From Melastoma dodecandrum (lineage: Eukaryota > Streptophyta > Magnoliopsida > Myrtales > Melastomataceae): a DNA stretch of 64,000 nt. This document shows, in pieces, positions 49,685-60,384 of this stretch. Under the pieces are notes generated by a model. The model did no database searches. It had not been told where the DNA came from and saw only the letters and a program-made list of their open reading frames with translations. The stretch's first letter is position 1, and each line of letters starts with the position of its first letter. The position numbers were made by a program, and so were the translations under genes. Where the stretch lies: positions 4,712,001 to 4,776,000 of the forward strand of contig JARUPY010000290.1 in the NCBI GenBank assembly GCA_029817715.1, read 5' to 3'.

Positions 49685-51408
49685 TCAGAGAATCATGACG
49701 GTTGTCATCCCATCACTGAGCATGTAACACTGCTCCTTGCGAGCTAACACATGCTCCAACACATCCTTCAGGAACTCAATCCTTATGGCTTTTTGGATTG
49801 TTTTGTCCTTGTAGTATTTCCGCCATAAACCTCTCTGATCGATGTCCTGTCGTTGAGGTTCCACCAGACGTCTACTCTCACCAATAGCTCGATCTGTTCT
49901 GGTTCTGATTTGTCGATCTCTAGAATGTCTACGAACCCTGCGTAAATGTATGGCAAAGCGACTCCCACCATATCTGATCTTAACCTCAGATATGACCACT
50001 TCCCCGATAACCAGTGTAGGTACGGTTGAAATATAATATTCTCCTCGAGCGAGGATTCACTCATGTCCACTATCATTTTTGGAGCATCATAATTCTTGAC
50101 ATCCTAGGGCACTATGGACATAGTTGTGGAGAATATTTGCTGCCTTTCTTTCACAACTTTGGACAGCTCCTCATCACCTGAAACTTTGACTAATAGTCTA
50201 CGCTCCAGATCTTTGATATACTTGATTGCTTTTGTAGCAAAGAACTCAATCTGATGTTTGTCATCATGTTTGATGCCACCAAAGAGTCCCGCACTAACAA
50301 CAGACCCATCCCACGATAGGGATTCATCTTGGTACGAGTCTTGATCAAAAAACCAGGATCCTTCCAGATCCTCATGGATAAATCCACCGTGACTTTTGCC
50401 ATAGTGAGCACTGTCACTATGAGCAAGCTCACCAGCCTCCTTGAACGATACTACAGGAATTGCTTCCTCAAGGTTCTCCTTAGATTCAGGATTGCCTTCA
50501 ACGAGTATCTCTGCCTTTTCGAAATCGAACAGCAGATCACACTCCATTGCTACCGCTTTGTTGGGATCTACCCTTGGTGCGGGTTCTACCCTCGGAATTG
50601 GCTCACCTATCAAGGCTTTGAACTGAGCCTCTGCCTCAGCATACTCATCCTCAACCTGCTTCTTTTGCTCTTTCTGGCTCTTTAACTGAGATTTATAGAG
50701 CTTAACAACTTGGTTGATAGAGATCTTACGTTCTTTGGCAAGATGCTCCCGACAGTAATTAAACTATTCCGTGGTTAAAGGAAACCACCAAGGCTTTTCC
50801 ACCTTATCGTCCTTCTTCGGACCAGAAGATCCAAGCCTCTTGGCTTTCCTCTTCTTCCTGGCTTTCTCCTCGGTTTCAGCTTTTGCTTTTTCTCCCAGAT
50901 CTGTTATTTTCTCATTTCCTTTAGAGCTTCCCTCCTTAGGATCGACTATCTTCAACTGAAGATCTTTCTTCGTGTCTCTTCCAGAGTTGGAATTACCCTT
51001 CTCCTTCAGATCCACCTTCCCTTCCTAGGAAATCTTCGCTTTTCCCTTAGGACCAGCCATCCCCTTCTGGGATTTTTCCTTCTTCACTTTCCCTCAGATC
51101 TGGCCTCAGCCTCTTGGGATTAGCCATCTCATTTTGGTGATCTGGTTTCGCTTCTCCTTTGGACTCGGCTATTGCCTTATCCTTAGAATCAACCACTCTC
51201 TTCTGAGAGTCCCCAATCTTCAGCTTTTTCGGACATTCGTAAGAACGGTGTCCCAGCTGTTTGCACTGCCAGCAGAGAACCGCTGCTTTCATTCCAGACT
51301 CGGAACCAGCCTCACTTAGCTCACTTTCCCCCTTGTTCGGACATACCTTCTTGGAGTGTCATTCCTTCTTGCATCCCCAGCACACTTTCCTATTTGCGGA
51401 CGGACCCA
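49685..51408 (-). pseudogene. Viral second ORF remnant with two CCHC knuckles
   Basis: It begins near 51408 with a knuckle VCWGCKK...CP interrupted by a stop, followed by a second clear knuckle CWQCKQLGHRSYEC (about 51275-51235). A long Lys/Glu-rich segment follows (50764-51292), then a non-basic region (50104-50613) with an in-frame stop at 50104-50106, after which the same frame continues to about 49980. No known enzyme domain was seen. It follows RNase H directly, where an LTR element would have integrase. Confidence 0.55.
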
Positions 51409-51489
51409 TCTTCAGAGTGTTTAGAAAGAGAGGATTTCGCAAGTTCTCTAGAGAGAGAGTCAGCTATTATGTTGTGGTCGGATGAGATG

Positions 51490-52126
51490 TATTCGACCTC
51501 ATATTTTTAATAGCTAAACCATTCTTGTAACCTCAAGAGTCTAGTTTGCCTAGCCTCCTTAAGGTTCAGACTCATAAACATTTTTACATAGATCGAGTCA
51601 GAGTGCACTAAGAACTTCTTAGGTGCCAAAAAGATGTAGAAAGCCTTAATTCCATTTTTCAAGGCTAACACTTCCTTTTCGTGGATCCGGTACCATAGCT
51701 CGTACCCCTTGAAGCTACCTGACCAGTATTTGCATACGGGTTCTGGTTTACGTCCTCTAATTTTGAGAACTGTTCCCCAAATCTCGTTAGAAGCATCAAC
51801 TACCAAGATAACTCATCCTTATCAGAAGGCAAAGTAAGTTGTGGCAAATTTTTCACCTTTGCTTTAATTCTCTGAATCAACTGAGTATCCCCATCATCCC
51901 ATATCCAAGGATTCGTAGAAGAAGTCTTGTTTGAAATCCTTCCCAGATCTCGGGACAGATCTTTCACAAACTTTCTCGCATAATTAACAAATCCGCATAA
52001 TCTCTGGACTTGCTTTCTATCCTCAAGTCTGTCAGGAAATTCAACAATTTTCTCAGCAATATGACCCTGGAATTTAATTTTACCCCTTTCGATCTCCATG
52101 CCAAGGAAATTAACAGATTCCCTAAA
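51490..52126 (-). pseudogene. Viral RNase H and RT connection domain remnant
   Basis: The upper part (51800-52099) is the RT thumb/connection with LCGFVNYARKFVKDL. A frameshift near 51808 leads into RNase H with catalytic residues visible in VVDASN, HEKEVLALKNG and VHSDS. The product would process the RNA-DNA hybrid during reverse transcription. It is broken by the frameshift and by the stop at 52127-52129. Confidence 0.85.
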
Positions 52127-52650
52127 TCATTCTATCTTACGTTCAGATAGAATCATGCCCTCCTGTCGGAAGACATCAGTCACCTTATCAAGGTGCCTCA
52201 TGTGGTCGTCTTCAGTTTGGCTGTAGGCCAACACATCGTCAATATAGACTGCACAAAACTTACGGACCTGCTTGAAAGCATTATCCATTTTGCGCTGAAA
52301 CACGCATAGAGCATTCTTCAGGCTTAATGGCATAACCAACCATTCAAACATCCCTTGCGGAGCATTGAAGGCAGTTAGAGGAACCGACTCTTCCTCCATT
52401 TTGACTTGCCAGTATCCACTTTCCAAGTCAAATTTGGAAAAGTATTTTGGTTGACTCAAACTGATCCTATAAATAAGATCACCCGTAGTTGGGATCTTAT
52501 AGCCATCGTCTTTTGTAGCTTTATTAAGCTGACGATAGTCTATAACCATTCGTGCTTTTCCTCGCACCTGCTCGGCATGGTTGATTACCATAAAGGCAGG
52601 AAGAGAATATGGACTGTAACTGTCCCTAATCAAGCTTTTTCCAAGCAACT
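52127..52650 (-). pseudogene. Viral reverse transcriptase remnant
   Basis: An open 173-codon stretch with RT motifs in order: ARMVIDYRQLNKAT, YFSKFDLESGYWQVKM, TAFNAPQGMFEWLVMPLSL, FCAVYIDDVLAYS (catalytic YIDD) and HLDKVTDVF. The sequence resembles caulimovirid and Ty3-type RTs. The frame ends with a TGA at 52127-52129, and homology resumes in the next feature. Confidence 0.9.
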
Positions 52651-52999
52651 CAAGAATTGTTTGTCAAACTCCTCAACCATCTCAGCCGTATACGTAATGT
52701 TTCGGGCTCGAATAGTGGTTCCGGGGTCCTTCAACTCTAATATAACCTTTAGGCCATTTCGAGTCCATAATTTCAGTGGATCTTCACTAAAATTATCGGC
52801 CAGTTTCACATGGAACTTATCCCTTTTCGTCCCTGTTAACTTAATAGCCGTACACACTTCTTGTTTTGCATTTGCAAACAAGTCATCATACTGGCTAGAA
52901 CTACTGGTACTCGTCGGAGAGAACAAGGTTTGCATCCAATCATGCTCCTGTTCTACCAACTGGCATTCATTTATGCTCATCCGTGTATCACCACGATGA

Positions 53000-53500
53000 G
53001 CTCTCACTCTGAAAGCTCTTTCGCACGGTGAATCACCACAGTACTCTGTCCGTTTTACTAGATAAAATCCAAATTTAAGCCTGAGTTTAGGCTCTGGAAG
53101 AATACTGATTTTAACACCACCAATGGTGACGTCGTCTGCATCATGCACAAAAGGAAGATATTCCCTTTGCCCCTTCAGGAAGGCGTTACCAAGTATGATA
53201 TCTGCCTCCAGCAAAGGATGTGCAATGATCTCTTTTATGATGAACTTTTGTCCACCAATAAAGACCGGCACGTTAACTGCCCGATGGCTAACAATTGTTG
53301 CCATATCATCGACGCTGACCATGTGAATGGATTTCTGCAGTGGTTCCCATCACTCATCTGGTAGATCATTGAGTCTAGCACAGCTTATGCTACATCCAGT
53401 GTCTATCAAGGCATCCAGAGAGTACTCATAGTAACCAGGAAACTTAAAGGTTAGAGCCACATATGTGCTCAGTTCTTCTTTCCTGACACTAAAACTCTTG
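53000..53500 (-). pseudogene. Viral aspartic protease remnant
   Basis: The active-site motif LIDTGCS lies near 53410 and the second conserved strand ADIILGNAFL near 53200, as in retroviral-type pepsins that cleave the polyprotein. An open frame (52630-53322) covers the second half and continues toward RT. A stop or frame break separates it from the first half near 53350. Confidence 0.75.
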
Positions 53501-54029
53501 TGTCTGGTCACCTCTCGGAATGGTTCTATTATCTTCCAGATCGTCTATCGCAATAGACCTTTGCTTGGCTATCTGCTCGATAACCTCACAAACTTCAGGA
53601 ATCTCAGATAAAGAGTTACTTGGATTGGTTACACTTAACATCCTAATAGACTCCTCTTTCGGTTGATCTATAGGGTCTTCATAGACTGGTAATGATACCT
53701 GTCTATAACCCACGATTCTACCCGTATATTGTGACGGGGTCATTGAATCAACAGACCTTCGAGACATTTCTTCTACTAGTGGAGGTGCAGATGCAACCTC
53801 TAGTTGAGAAACTATTACATCATCTCCCACATCACTAGCTCTTGAAGAGACTTCAGAGAACAAGTAACTTCTCGGTTCTCTTAGGATTGGCATCCTCACA
53901 GGCAAATGCCTGTCAGCTCTCTCGCTAATCATAGGCAAGTGCCTATCAGCTCTCTCAGTAACCCTCGACGGTTCACCCTACATGAGAGTAATCTCATTAC
54001 CCCGTTGTCGGATATTCGCCATACTAATG

Positions 54030-54640
54030 GGCCTAGAGGTACTACCAAGGCTCAGTCATAACCCAACTCCGTGGCCAGGTTAATTCCAACGGATTTACCT
54101 CACGCCTATGGAACTGTTGGCAGTTGTTATGACATTCCTCGAACAACTTGGTCAGCCTCGAGATGTTCCTCACACCAGGACTAGTGGTATTCACCAATTG
54201 GTAAATAACCCTAGGATGATACGCCAAAAAATTCGCTTGGGGATTCATACGATCCTTGTTCATCGATTTGATTCTCAAAGTCAATGAAGTCCCCAAACAG
54301 CGATCGTTCAAGGCCATCATGAAATTTTGATGGACTTGGAACCATACAGGGCCATGCGCAAGGTTGGCCTGTGTACCTGATATTAGCTGATCTTTAAACA
54401 CTCGTCACCGTTTATCGATCACAGCTGCTACCACAGGACTATCCGCTGGTAAATGAAACAGTGGGATCATTCCTACCTGGATTAACCCAATGTGTATATA
54501 GTTATATACACCTCTAGCATTCCGCATGGTGTCCCTAATGCGTTATACATTGAGTAAGGGTATATCCAACGTCTCAAGCTCAGTGCTCGTGACCTGTGCC
54601 GTCGCCTCTGACTTCGAGATGTCAATTATCGATCTAAAAC
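54030..54640 (-). pseudogene. Viral 30K-type movement-protein-like region
   Basis: The minus-strand frames read NARGVYNYIHIGLIQVGMIP (about 54465-54525), then after an in-frame TGA near 54405, NLAHGPVWFQVHQNF and a hydrophobic continuation to YQLVNTTSPG. The pattern (IHIGLIQV, then GPVWF, then an L-x-L-rich strand) is that of caulimovirid movement proteins, which form tubules at plasmodesmata. This is a recalled pattern, not a search. Its place after a zinc knuckle and before protease is unusual. Confidence 0.55.
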
Positions 54641-54820
54641 TAAATCTCGATACATTGTAGACTTCTCTACATTCACGTTAGGCAACCTCCACTCCAGAAT
54701 TGATTGGGTTGGATCTTCGTACTGGTCGGTTTCCTCCAGTACCTGTTGCGTTGTTTCCAATGGAACCAACTCATCACCATCTCCTTCCCGCTCTGCTCTC
54801 ATCATGAACAGATGTTCGGT

Positions 54821-55110
54821 CTAGAGATCAGAATCATCATCTGAGTCTGTATCATAGTTTGACATAACCTCATAGATCGATTCTACTTCCGAGTCTAAGC
54901 CGGAAATATCCTGCTGATCGATGAGCTCGTAAGCAAGAACTTCCTCCTCATGACTCTTGTCGTCAAGAAAAAACCATACAGAGTCTTTCTCTCCTTTGAT
55001 TCTTCTTTGGACAAGCATCCGCCTTGTGGTCTTTTGAACCACAAAATCAGCAGTAATTACAACTGCTCAACGGTTTTCCTTTTGGACATCTAGGTTCTCT
55101 ATCATGCTTA
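54821..55110 (-). pseudogene. Viral CCHC zinc knuckle and acidic tail
   Basis: A knuckle with spacing C-x2-C-x4-H-x4-C (FCGSKDHKADAC) lies near 55035-55070 and has a TGA between its first two cysteines. It is followed by an acidic stretch ending DTDSDDDSDL. This is typical of the coat-protein end in pararetroviruses and binds nucleic acid. Confidence 0.65.
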
Positions 55111-55355
55111 CGCTTGAAGGCATCGATCCTATCTTTATCCTTTAGGTTATCCCGTCTCTTCACAAACCTCTTTGGTTTGTAAGTAGGACTTGGGCCAAAC
55201 TTTCCTCTTGTTGTACCCAACAAATTTTTTCTTTCGAGGAAAGTTTCTTGTTCTCAAATAGTTACCTGGAGTATCACAACCATACCTCCCAGGCACATAC
55301 TCGATCTGAGAACAACAGCTCTTGTTCAGGTAAGGAAGCTTCTTAGCCGCCTCTT

Positions 55356-55906
55356 TCACCTAGAGGTACACGCCTTTCTCATCGCGTAGTTAACCGCCTG
55401 AATTTTACCTCCCAGTCCAGGAACAATTTTATCCTCGACTAGAAGCAATTCATAGGCCTTTTGCGAAACTTCTGGCCATGGTTCTGGAAGTTTTGCAAAA
55501 AAGGTTCCCAATATGAACTGCTGTGACACTACATCCAGATTGTAATAATACTTCTGGAATTCACACACATAGTTGTCGAACAGACACATATCGCAGATCT
55601 GTAGTTTAACCAGAGCTGTCATAGACTGTTCTTTTCCCACAGTTTCAGTGGACAGCGAAAAACCACAGAACTCCCGTTTAAGTGCATCAGCGTTGATGGC
55701 TAACACACCGTCCGAGATTTATATCACGTTTTCGATGAAAGCTGCATTTCCGTCCTTGAGCTAGCTACCTCTTTTGGACATGACAATCTATGCTTAGCAT
55801 CCTTCTCTATGTTATCGGGTGGCATCGAACAACAAATGGGGACACGAGAAAGATAACGGAGGAAAGAAAGTAGTTCCGGAGGATAAAACAATGTTCCTTT
55901 TGTCAT
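55356..55906 (-). pseudogene. Viral coat/gag-like region, C-terminal part
   Basis: Two frames cover this span. The upper one (55724-55906) starts MTKGTLFYPPELL. The lower (55356-55706) includes CEFQKYYYNLDVVSQQFILG and FFAKLPEPWPEV, reminiscent of the coat region of pararetroviruses just before the basic segment and zinc knuckle. It is separated from its N-terminal part by the LTR remnant. The copy boundary of the segmental duplication (55708) falls inside it. Confidence 0.5.
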
Positions 55907-56020
55907 GCTTGTCCTGGTTCTTCATCAATAGAATATGCAATCGAGGGACTTGATGGCACATCCGACATCATATTTGAGGCCTTCCAGGCTTCCAGCTATG
56001 AGCCGCATTATGATTGAATC

Positions 56021-56890
56021 TGTTACACTAAGAGGGGGTGAATTAGTGTTAGTCACCAAATTCGGATTTTAACACTTTTTGGTTTTACCCCGTAGCGGAA
56101 GAATGCTTCTGTTAAACAGAACCGTAGATAGGTTTATGTACAACAGAACGTTCGAATATGTTCACAACTTTGTTTGATGGACACAAGGATTTTTATAGTG
56201 GTTCAACAAATTGCTTACGTCCACTCTTCACCCAGATATTTGGATGGTTTCCACTCAAATGTATCTCAATAAAGATTACACAAATGATAGCAACTAAAGA
56301 CAGACCCGAAGGTTCTGTACAATAGAGGTTTGAGTGGCAGAGCACAGACCAGAAGGTTCTGTACCGTAGAGACTCGTTACGAAGCACAAACCCGAAGGTT
56401 CTGTACTATAGTAACTCCGGCACAATACACACTAGAAGGTTCTGCATCGAAGTAAGTTTGGCATAACACAGATCAGAGGTTCTGTGTCGAAGAAACTTAG
56501 GCACAATACACACTAGAAGGTTATGTATCGAAGTAAGTTTGGCAGAACACATATTAGAGGTACTGTGTCGAAGAAACTTAGGCACAATACACACTAGAAG
56601 GTTCTGTATCGAATGTGTTAACCCTCTATAGCACAGATCGAGAGATTCTGTACTAAAAGCGTCAATCTTCAATAGAACAGATCCAAGGATTCTGTATTAC
56701 AGAAGGTATAGCACAGACCGTAAGGTTCTGTACCAAGTATGTCAATCCACAACAGAAGGTTCTGTATAGGAAAATGACTTAGTTGAGAAGCACAGATCCA
56801 ACGGATTATGTACTAAGAGTTGTCGACCTTCTACTGAACAGACCGTGAGGTTCTATAGCAAAAGTGACAAGGAGAATATATGCACAGACC
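56021..56890 (-). mobile_element. LTR remnant nested in the viral sequence, with a hairpin array
   Basis: The + strand starts TGTTACACTAAGAGGGGGTG, the reverse complement of an LTR 3' end like that of the solo LTR at 42805. Further in is the matching block 'gtggttcaacaaattgcttacgtccactc' (56199-56224). The rest is an array of about 15-17 units built on CAGACC.GAAGGTTCTG, each a near-palindrome. The 5' end of the LTR (near 56890) joins the viral coat frame without a matching target duplication, so it is probably truncated. The same nested piece is present in the duplicate at 61281-62150. Confidence 0.55.
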
Positions 56891-57780
56891 CTCTGAAGCA
56901 AAAGTTGGCTAGCACACCGTCTACGGTCAGCGCTTGATATATCTTTTTCTTGATGTCTGTGTGTGCCACAAAGGTTTTTCCAATATTTCTGCACCGTTCC
57001 CATGAGGGCTGCTACACACAACTCGTAGACTGACCCAGGGAAAAGTATCCCAGCAGATGTAAGTGATATCCACTCATCTATCTTTTCAGATACGTGCTTC
57101 TCACAGTCAATGTCCAGAAAAGCACCAGGGGTGATTATCGGTTTTTGGACGTTATCCATCGGAATGAATTCCGGCTTGGTTCTATGGGGATAGTCCGGCA
57201 TGTAAATCTCCCTCTTCGCAACGACCAGTTCATTAAACGTTATGTTGTCTAAATGAACCGGGGTGTCGTCTGCCTGACCCAAAGATTTCCTCATGTCTTT
57301 CGCCAACTCTCCACTCTGAGAATTCATGTTGGCACTTTGCTTTTGCGGATCCAAGATACACGGAGCCCTAGACTCTTTGTACATCTCGTCAACGCTCTTG
57401 CCTTGATCCTGGTTCGAATTTCTTCCTCCCTGTTTCAACTTTTTGATTGGCTTTCCCATTGTACTCTCCAGTCCAGAAGTCGCCTCTGTCTCAGGCCTTT
57501 TTAAACTTCTTTCGCGCTCCAATGAGTCTAACATCTTGTTGACTATCGAACCTACTTCCTTAGCGAGGTTTCGGCTCTCAAGACTGTCAAGACCTCCTGG
57601 CCTAGTCAGCTGAGTTAACGACTCATTTATACTCCTGCTGACGCCATACAGAGTCATCCTAGACTCATTAAGGAGCTCCAGCCTCTGCGAAGCCCCAGAA
57701 GAATTTCCAGTCGATTTTCCTTGTCCAGCCATTCGGAAAATTTTTCTTAGAGGACTCTTGTGGGTGTTTATTGAAAACAA
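56806..57780 (-). pseudogene. Viral coat/gag-like N-terminal ORF
   Basis: A 324-codon frame. Its first 280 residues or so are unique sequence: a Ser/Arg-rich start (MAGQGKSTGNSSGASQR), a basic KKLKQGGRN segment, then a folded-looking part with GAFLDIDCEKHVSEKIDEW and FPGSVYELCVAAL. The last 40-45 codons run into the LTR remnant and are not viral. I take it as the N-terminal part of the structural protein of the pararetrovirus; the function is inferred from position. A near-identical copy at 61922-63052 lacks a small deletion and a frameshift seen here near 56975. Confidence 0.5.
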
Positions 57781-58273
57781 GTTAAAAGTCTAGGCCTTTG
57801 TAAGATATTTTCTAAACTTCGGGACAAATTTGGAAAACTTGAAAAGTTTGTGACACTTTTGATAAAGCAGCTTTTTTTTTAACGTTTTACATAAATAACA
57901 GAGAACATGTAGTAAATGTTTGAAATGGAAACATCAGCTGCCGTGTATTTGGAACTGTCGGCTGTGACCCGTCGAGCAGGGACGAAAGTCGGCCTTATTG
58001 ATCCGACTGTGCGACCTAAAAACTTGGTTAGATCATCACAAAACGTACATTCGGGGTACATTCGGTTGGCAGCCATCGTCACATCTCTATTCAATGCCGT
58101 TTCGCCTGCTATAAAAAGAATACCGTCTATATCACTTAGTGAAGTGGTGCTACGACTAAACAAAACAAAAGTCGTCTAAAGGACATCACTGATGGTTGAT
58201 GCAGGTTGTGGTGGGTATCGTTTGGAAAACACAAATTCCCCCGAGAAGCAGGCCAAGATAAGATGACCAGGCC

Positions 58274-58693
58274 TCAATGAGCGAAATCATACGTCTCGTA
58301 CCTCATTTTGCAATCCCCGAGCGTAACTTGTGCCCCGATGCTGTGCTTGCACACTTCAAATAAATAATGGGCATGCATCATGCAGTTGAAGCAATCCAGC
58401 TGCGAAAGCGTCGGGGTACATTCGCCATAACCGTAGGCCGTGGACTCCGTGCTATCGAAGCAACTATCGACGGTGTAATACCTGCGAGAATCGTCCTGTG
58501 GGGTAAAATTCAAAAGATAACGCATGAGGCAGTTGACAGTACATTCGAATGGATGTTTCCCGTTGTCTCGAGGATATGTAACTCCGTTACAGGTCCTCTC
58601 CTTCAAGTCCTCGTCAAAACAATTAACAGTGGTATTGCGGGCGATGATGATGAAGCTTGTCGACACGACCATTATGCTCCACTTTGGTGACAT
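58274..58693 (-). CDS. Single-domain Gnk2/DUF26 secreted cysteine-rich protein (copy A)
   Basis: A 139-aa intronless ORF with a signal peptide (SIMVVSTSFIIIARNTTVNC), then RTCNGVTYPRDNG, FECTVNCLMRYLL, CTPTLSQLDCFNC (C-x8-C-x2-C), VCKHSIGAQVTLGDCKMRYE and YDFAH. It is identical to the copy at 63545 apart from an Ile/Met change in the signal peptide and the loss of one codon (Asp) in HAHYLFEVC. An extra Cys (VNCLMRY) is present relative to the 46148 gene. A pararetrovirus begins about 400 bases beyond its stop codon. A TATTTAAG box is at 58761-58768. Confidence 0.92.
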   Translation of the reverse strand: MSPKWSIMVVSTSFIIIARNTTVNCFDEDLKERTCNGVTYPRDNGKHPFECTVNCLMRYLLNFTPQDDSRRYYTVDSCFDSTESTAYGYGECTPTLSQLDCFNCMMHAHYLFEVCKHSIGAQVTLGDCKMRYETYDFAH

Positions 58694-58760
58694 CTCCGTG
58701 CCAAGTCACACGGCCAACCGCCTATTTTTCTTCTCTTCCCGAGTCGGGCGAGGGGGTCGA

Positions 58761-58768
58761 CTTAAATA
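58761..58768 (-). promoter_or_regulatory. TATA-like box of Gnk2 copy A
   Basis: TATTTAAG on the minus strand, 68-75 bases upstream of the start codon. Sequence and spacing are conserved with 46651-46658. Confidence 0.5.
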
Positions 58769-58779
58769 GGAAAAGCAAG

Positions 58780-59285
58780 CAAGTGCACCTGCATAATGAC
58801 GAAGTTCATCAGGCCTATGTTTGTTCGGACAACTCGATGCTTTTGTAACACGTTTTAAATTAATCCAACTCATACAGAGTTTTAATATCGATCGACATAT
58901 TGTTTTAGCTTTTGTTATTGACAATTGGTTTTAATGATTTGCTCTTTCAAAGCTATGCCGAAGAAACAAACAACCAAACACATGGAGGGAATCGTCGAGT
59001 TTGGTTTAATTGCTAAAGGTTTAGAAGAAGAACAAGAAGGTTGAAACGCCCATTGAAACTATTCGAAAATCAAGAGGTCATTCAGTTTTGTGCCTTGTTG
59101 TAAACAGGTCGTGATATTGGTTGGTTCATCTTTTTAAATTCTAAATAAGTAGGGGTGTAGGTTTCGAATTAAAGGTGTTTCTTGACTAAGTACTCATGGT
59201 GTGTGTTTGATTTAAGGATTTCCAAAAAAAAAAATGAATGTAATCGACTAATAAGAAAAGTAAATTTGTATAAATAAGCAAATCT
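58780..59285. repeat. Upstream Gnk2-unit repeat
   Basis: Similar to 46668-47456 (upstream of the 46148 gene) apart from the 289-bp insertion there. The similarity ends at about 'aaagtaaatttgta', where the PDC-fragment element begins in the other copy. Confidence 0.8.
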
Positions 59286-60384
59286 CCGGATTAAATATTT
59301 TAACTATGAGCAAATATTTTAATATTCATGAATGATATTTTAGATATGATGAATCTAATGTTATTAATATATATAGGTTTTTTTTATTTATTAAAAAGAA
59401 AGAGACAAATTACTTTATATATTAGTAAAATGTATTTCTTTTAATTTATTACATTTCTAAATCATAGACTTAAGTAATTTTTCTATTTCTTTTACAATTT
59501 TTATTAAAAATGAAATATGAAACATTGAAAAAATTTACAAACCAAGCCTCCTCCTGGAGCCGGGCATGGGGCCCGAGCCTAACCGGGCACGTGTTCTTCC
59601 AAAAATTTAGGCCGAGCTCGAGATTGAACCCAACCTAAGCTCGAATCTCTTGAAAAATTTTCCGAAAATTAAATTTTCAACTGTGCATAATAAAAATAAA
59701 CCATGATTTTTCGAAATATTCATCATTAATATAAAACATCATTACGGACGATTGGAACAAAAGGAGATGACGAGCTACTAATAAGATAGACTAGAGACTT
59801 AAAAAAATAGAAATCAAATGGATTATAAATGAAGAAAACGATGAGGGGGAGGGGGGAGTCAGTGGCAATCGACGGAAGGGGAAGTTTAAAATACTCGTTT
59901 TTTTAATATTTATTTAATTACTATTAAATTTGTCACGTTAGGCCGGACCGTTTATCGGGGTCCGTAAGTCGGAATTTGACTTAAGTATTAAAAGTTAAGG
60001 CCCCAGCCCAAGTCCGGGATCGAGCTCGTCGAATTTTGATTCTCGTCGAAAACTGAACTCAAGCAAGGAAATAATCGTGTCGAGTACTTGGCATGTCGGT
60101 CCGGTTCATTAACACCCGTAAATTTCAATCTTGCATTTTACGCCACGCCAATGTATTACAGTTTTTTTAAATTTTTAAACTATTCTTGAATTACGAAGTT
60201 GTGTTAAAAAAATAAAAACTTATTAAACCCTTTTCTTAAAATTACTCCATTTTCAAATTAGATTATTTGTCACGCAATACCATTGTCATTAAGAAACTGG
60301 CATTTATTTATAGAAAAAAGCACTCCAGGATTTTACATCACGAGCAGGAGATAGAAGAAGTACATGAAAATAAGGCCCCACCTT
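59286..60384. other. AT-rich spacer with GC-rich repeat phrases
   Basis: No gene is supported. Between about 59550 and 60120 are 'gggcccgagcc', 'ggccgagctcgag' and a terminal-looking cattaacaccc (60107-60117), like the right end of the MITE at 40002-40336. A decayed relative of that element is likely. Confidence 0.4.

Larger units (their letters stand above)
48396..57872 (-). mobile_element. Endogenous pararetrovirus (Caulimoviridae-like), decayed, 9.5 kb
   Basis: Read on the minus strand it carries, in order: a coat/gag-like region, a CCHC knuckle, a 30K-type movement-protein-like region, an aspartic protease, reverse transcriptase, RNase H, a second ORF with CCHC knuckles, and a tRNA-Met-type primer site. 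There is no integrase and no room for one between RNase H and the next ORF, and no flanking LTR pair. This fits an endogenous caulimovirid better than a Ty3 element. Florendovirus is a possible genus because of the two-ORF plan, but the domain order here differs from the usual one. Many stops and frameshifts make it inactive. Both edges fall in the T-tract of a Gnk2 flank, so the insertion site is exact to within a few bases. The last 170 bases (48396-48570) may belong to a separate small repeat. Confidence 0.75.
55708..58726. repeat. Segmental duplication, copy A
   Basis: Matches 60968-64000 almost base for base over about 3.0 kb, with a few short indels. It includes part of the viral coat region, the LTR remnant, the viral N-terminal ORF, the Gnk2 3' flank and the whole Gnk2 gene at 58274. 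The left breakpoint is within viral sequence at about 55708; the right one is beyond the end of what the window shows for copy B. Confidence 0.95.

Noticed and set aside
56406..56672. Frame with repeated 'NLLVCIVPKFLRH' phrases
   Set aside because: It is generated by the hairpin repeat array. The frame is not kept between units or between the two copies, so it is not a real protein.
48396..57872. Ty3/gypsy LTR retrotransposon instead of pararetrovirus
   Set aside because: There is no integrase after RNase H, no LTR pair at the ends, and a movement-protein-like segment is present. The LTR-like piece inside is inverted-end debris of a Copia-type LTR that interrupts the coat region.
58367..58690. 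107-codon plus-strand frame opposite Gnk2 (also at 63641)
   Set aside because: It is antisense to the Gnk2 ORF, which has the signal peptide and cysteine pattern.
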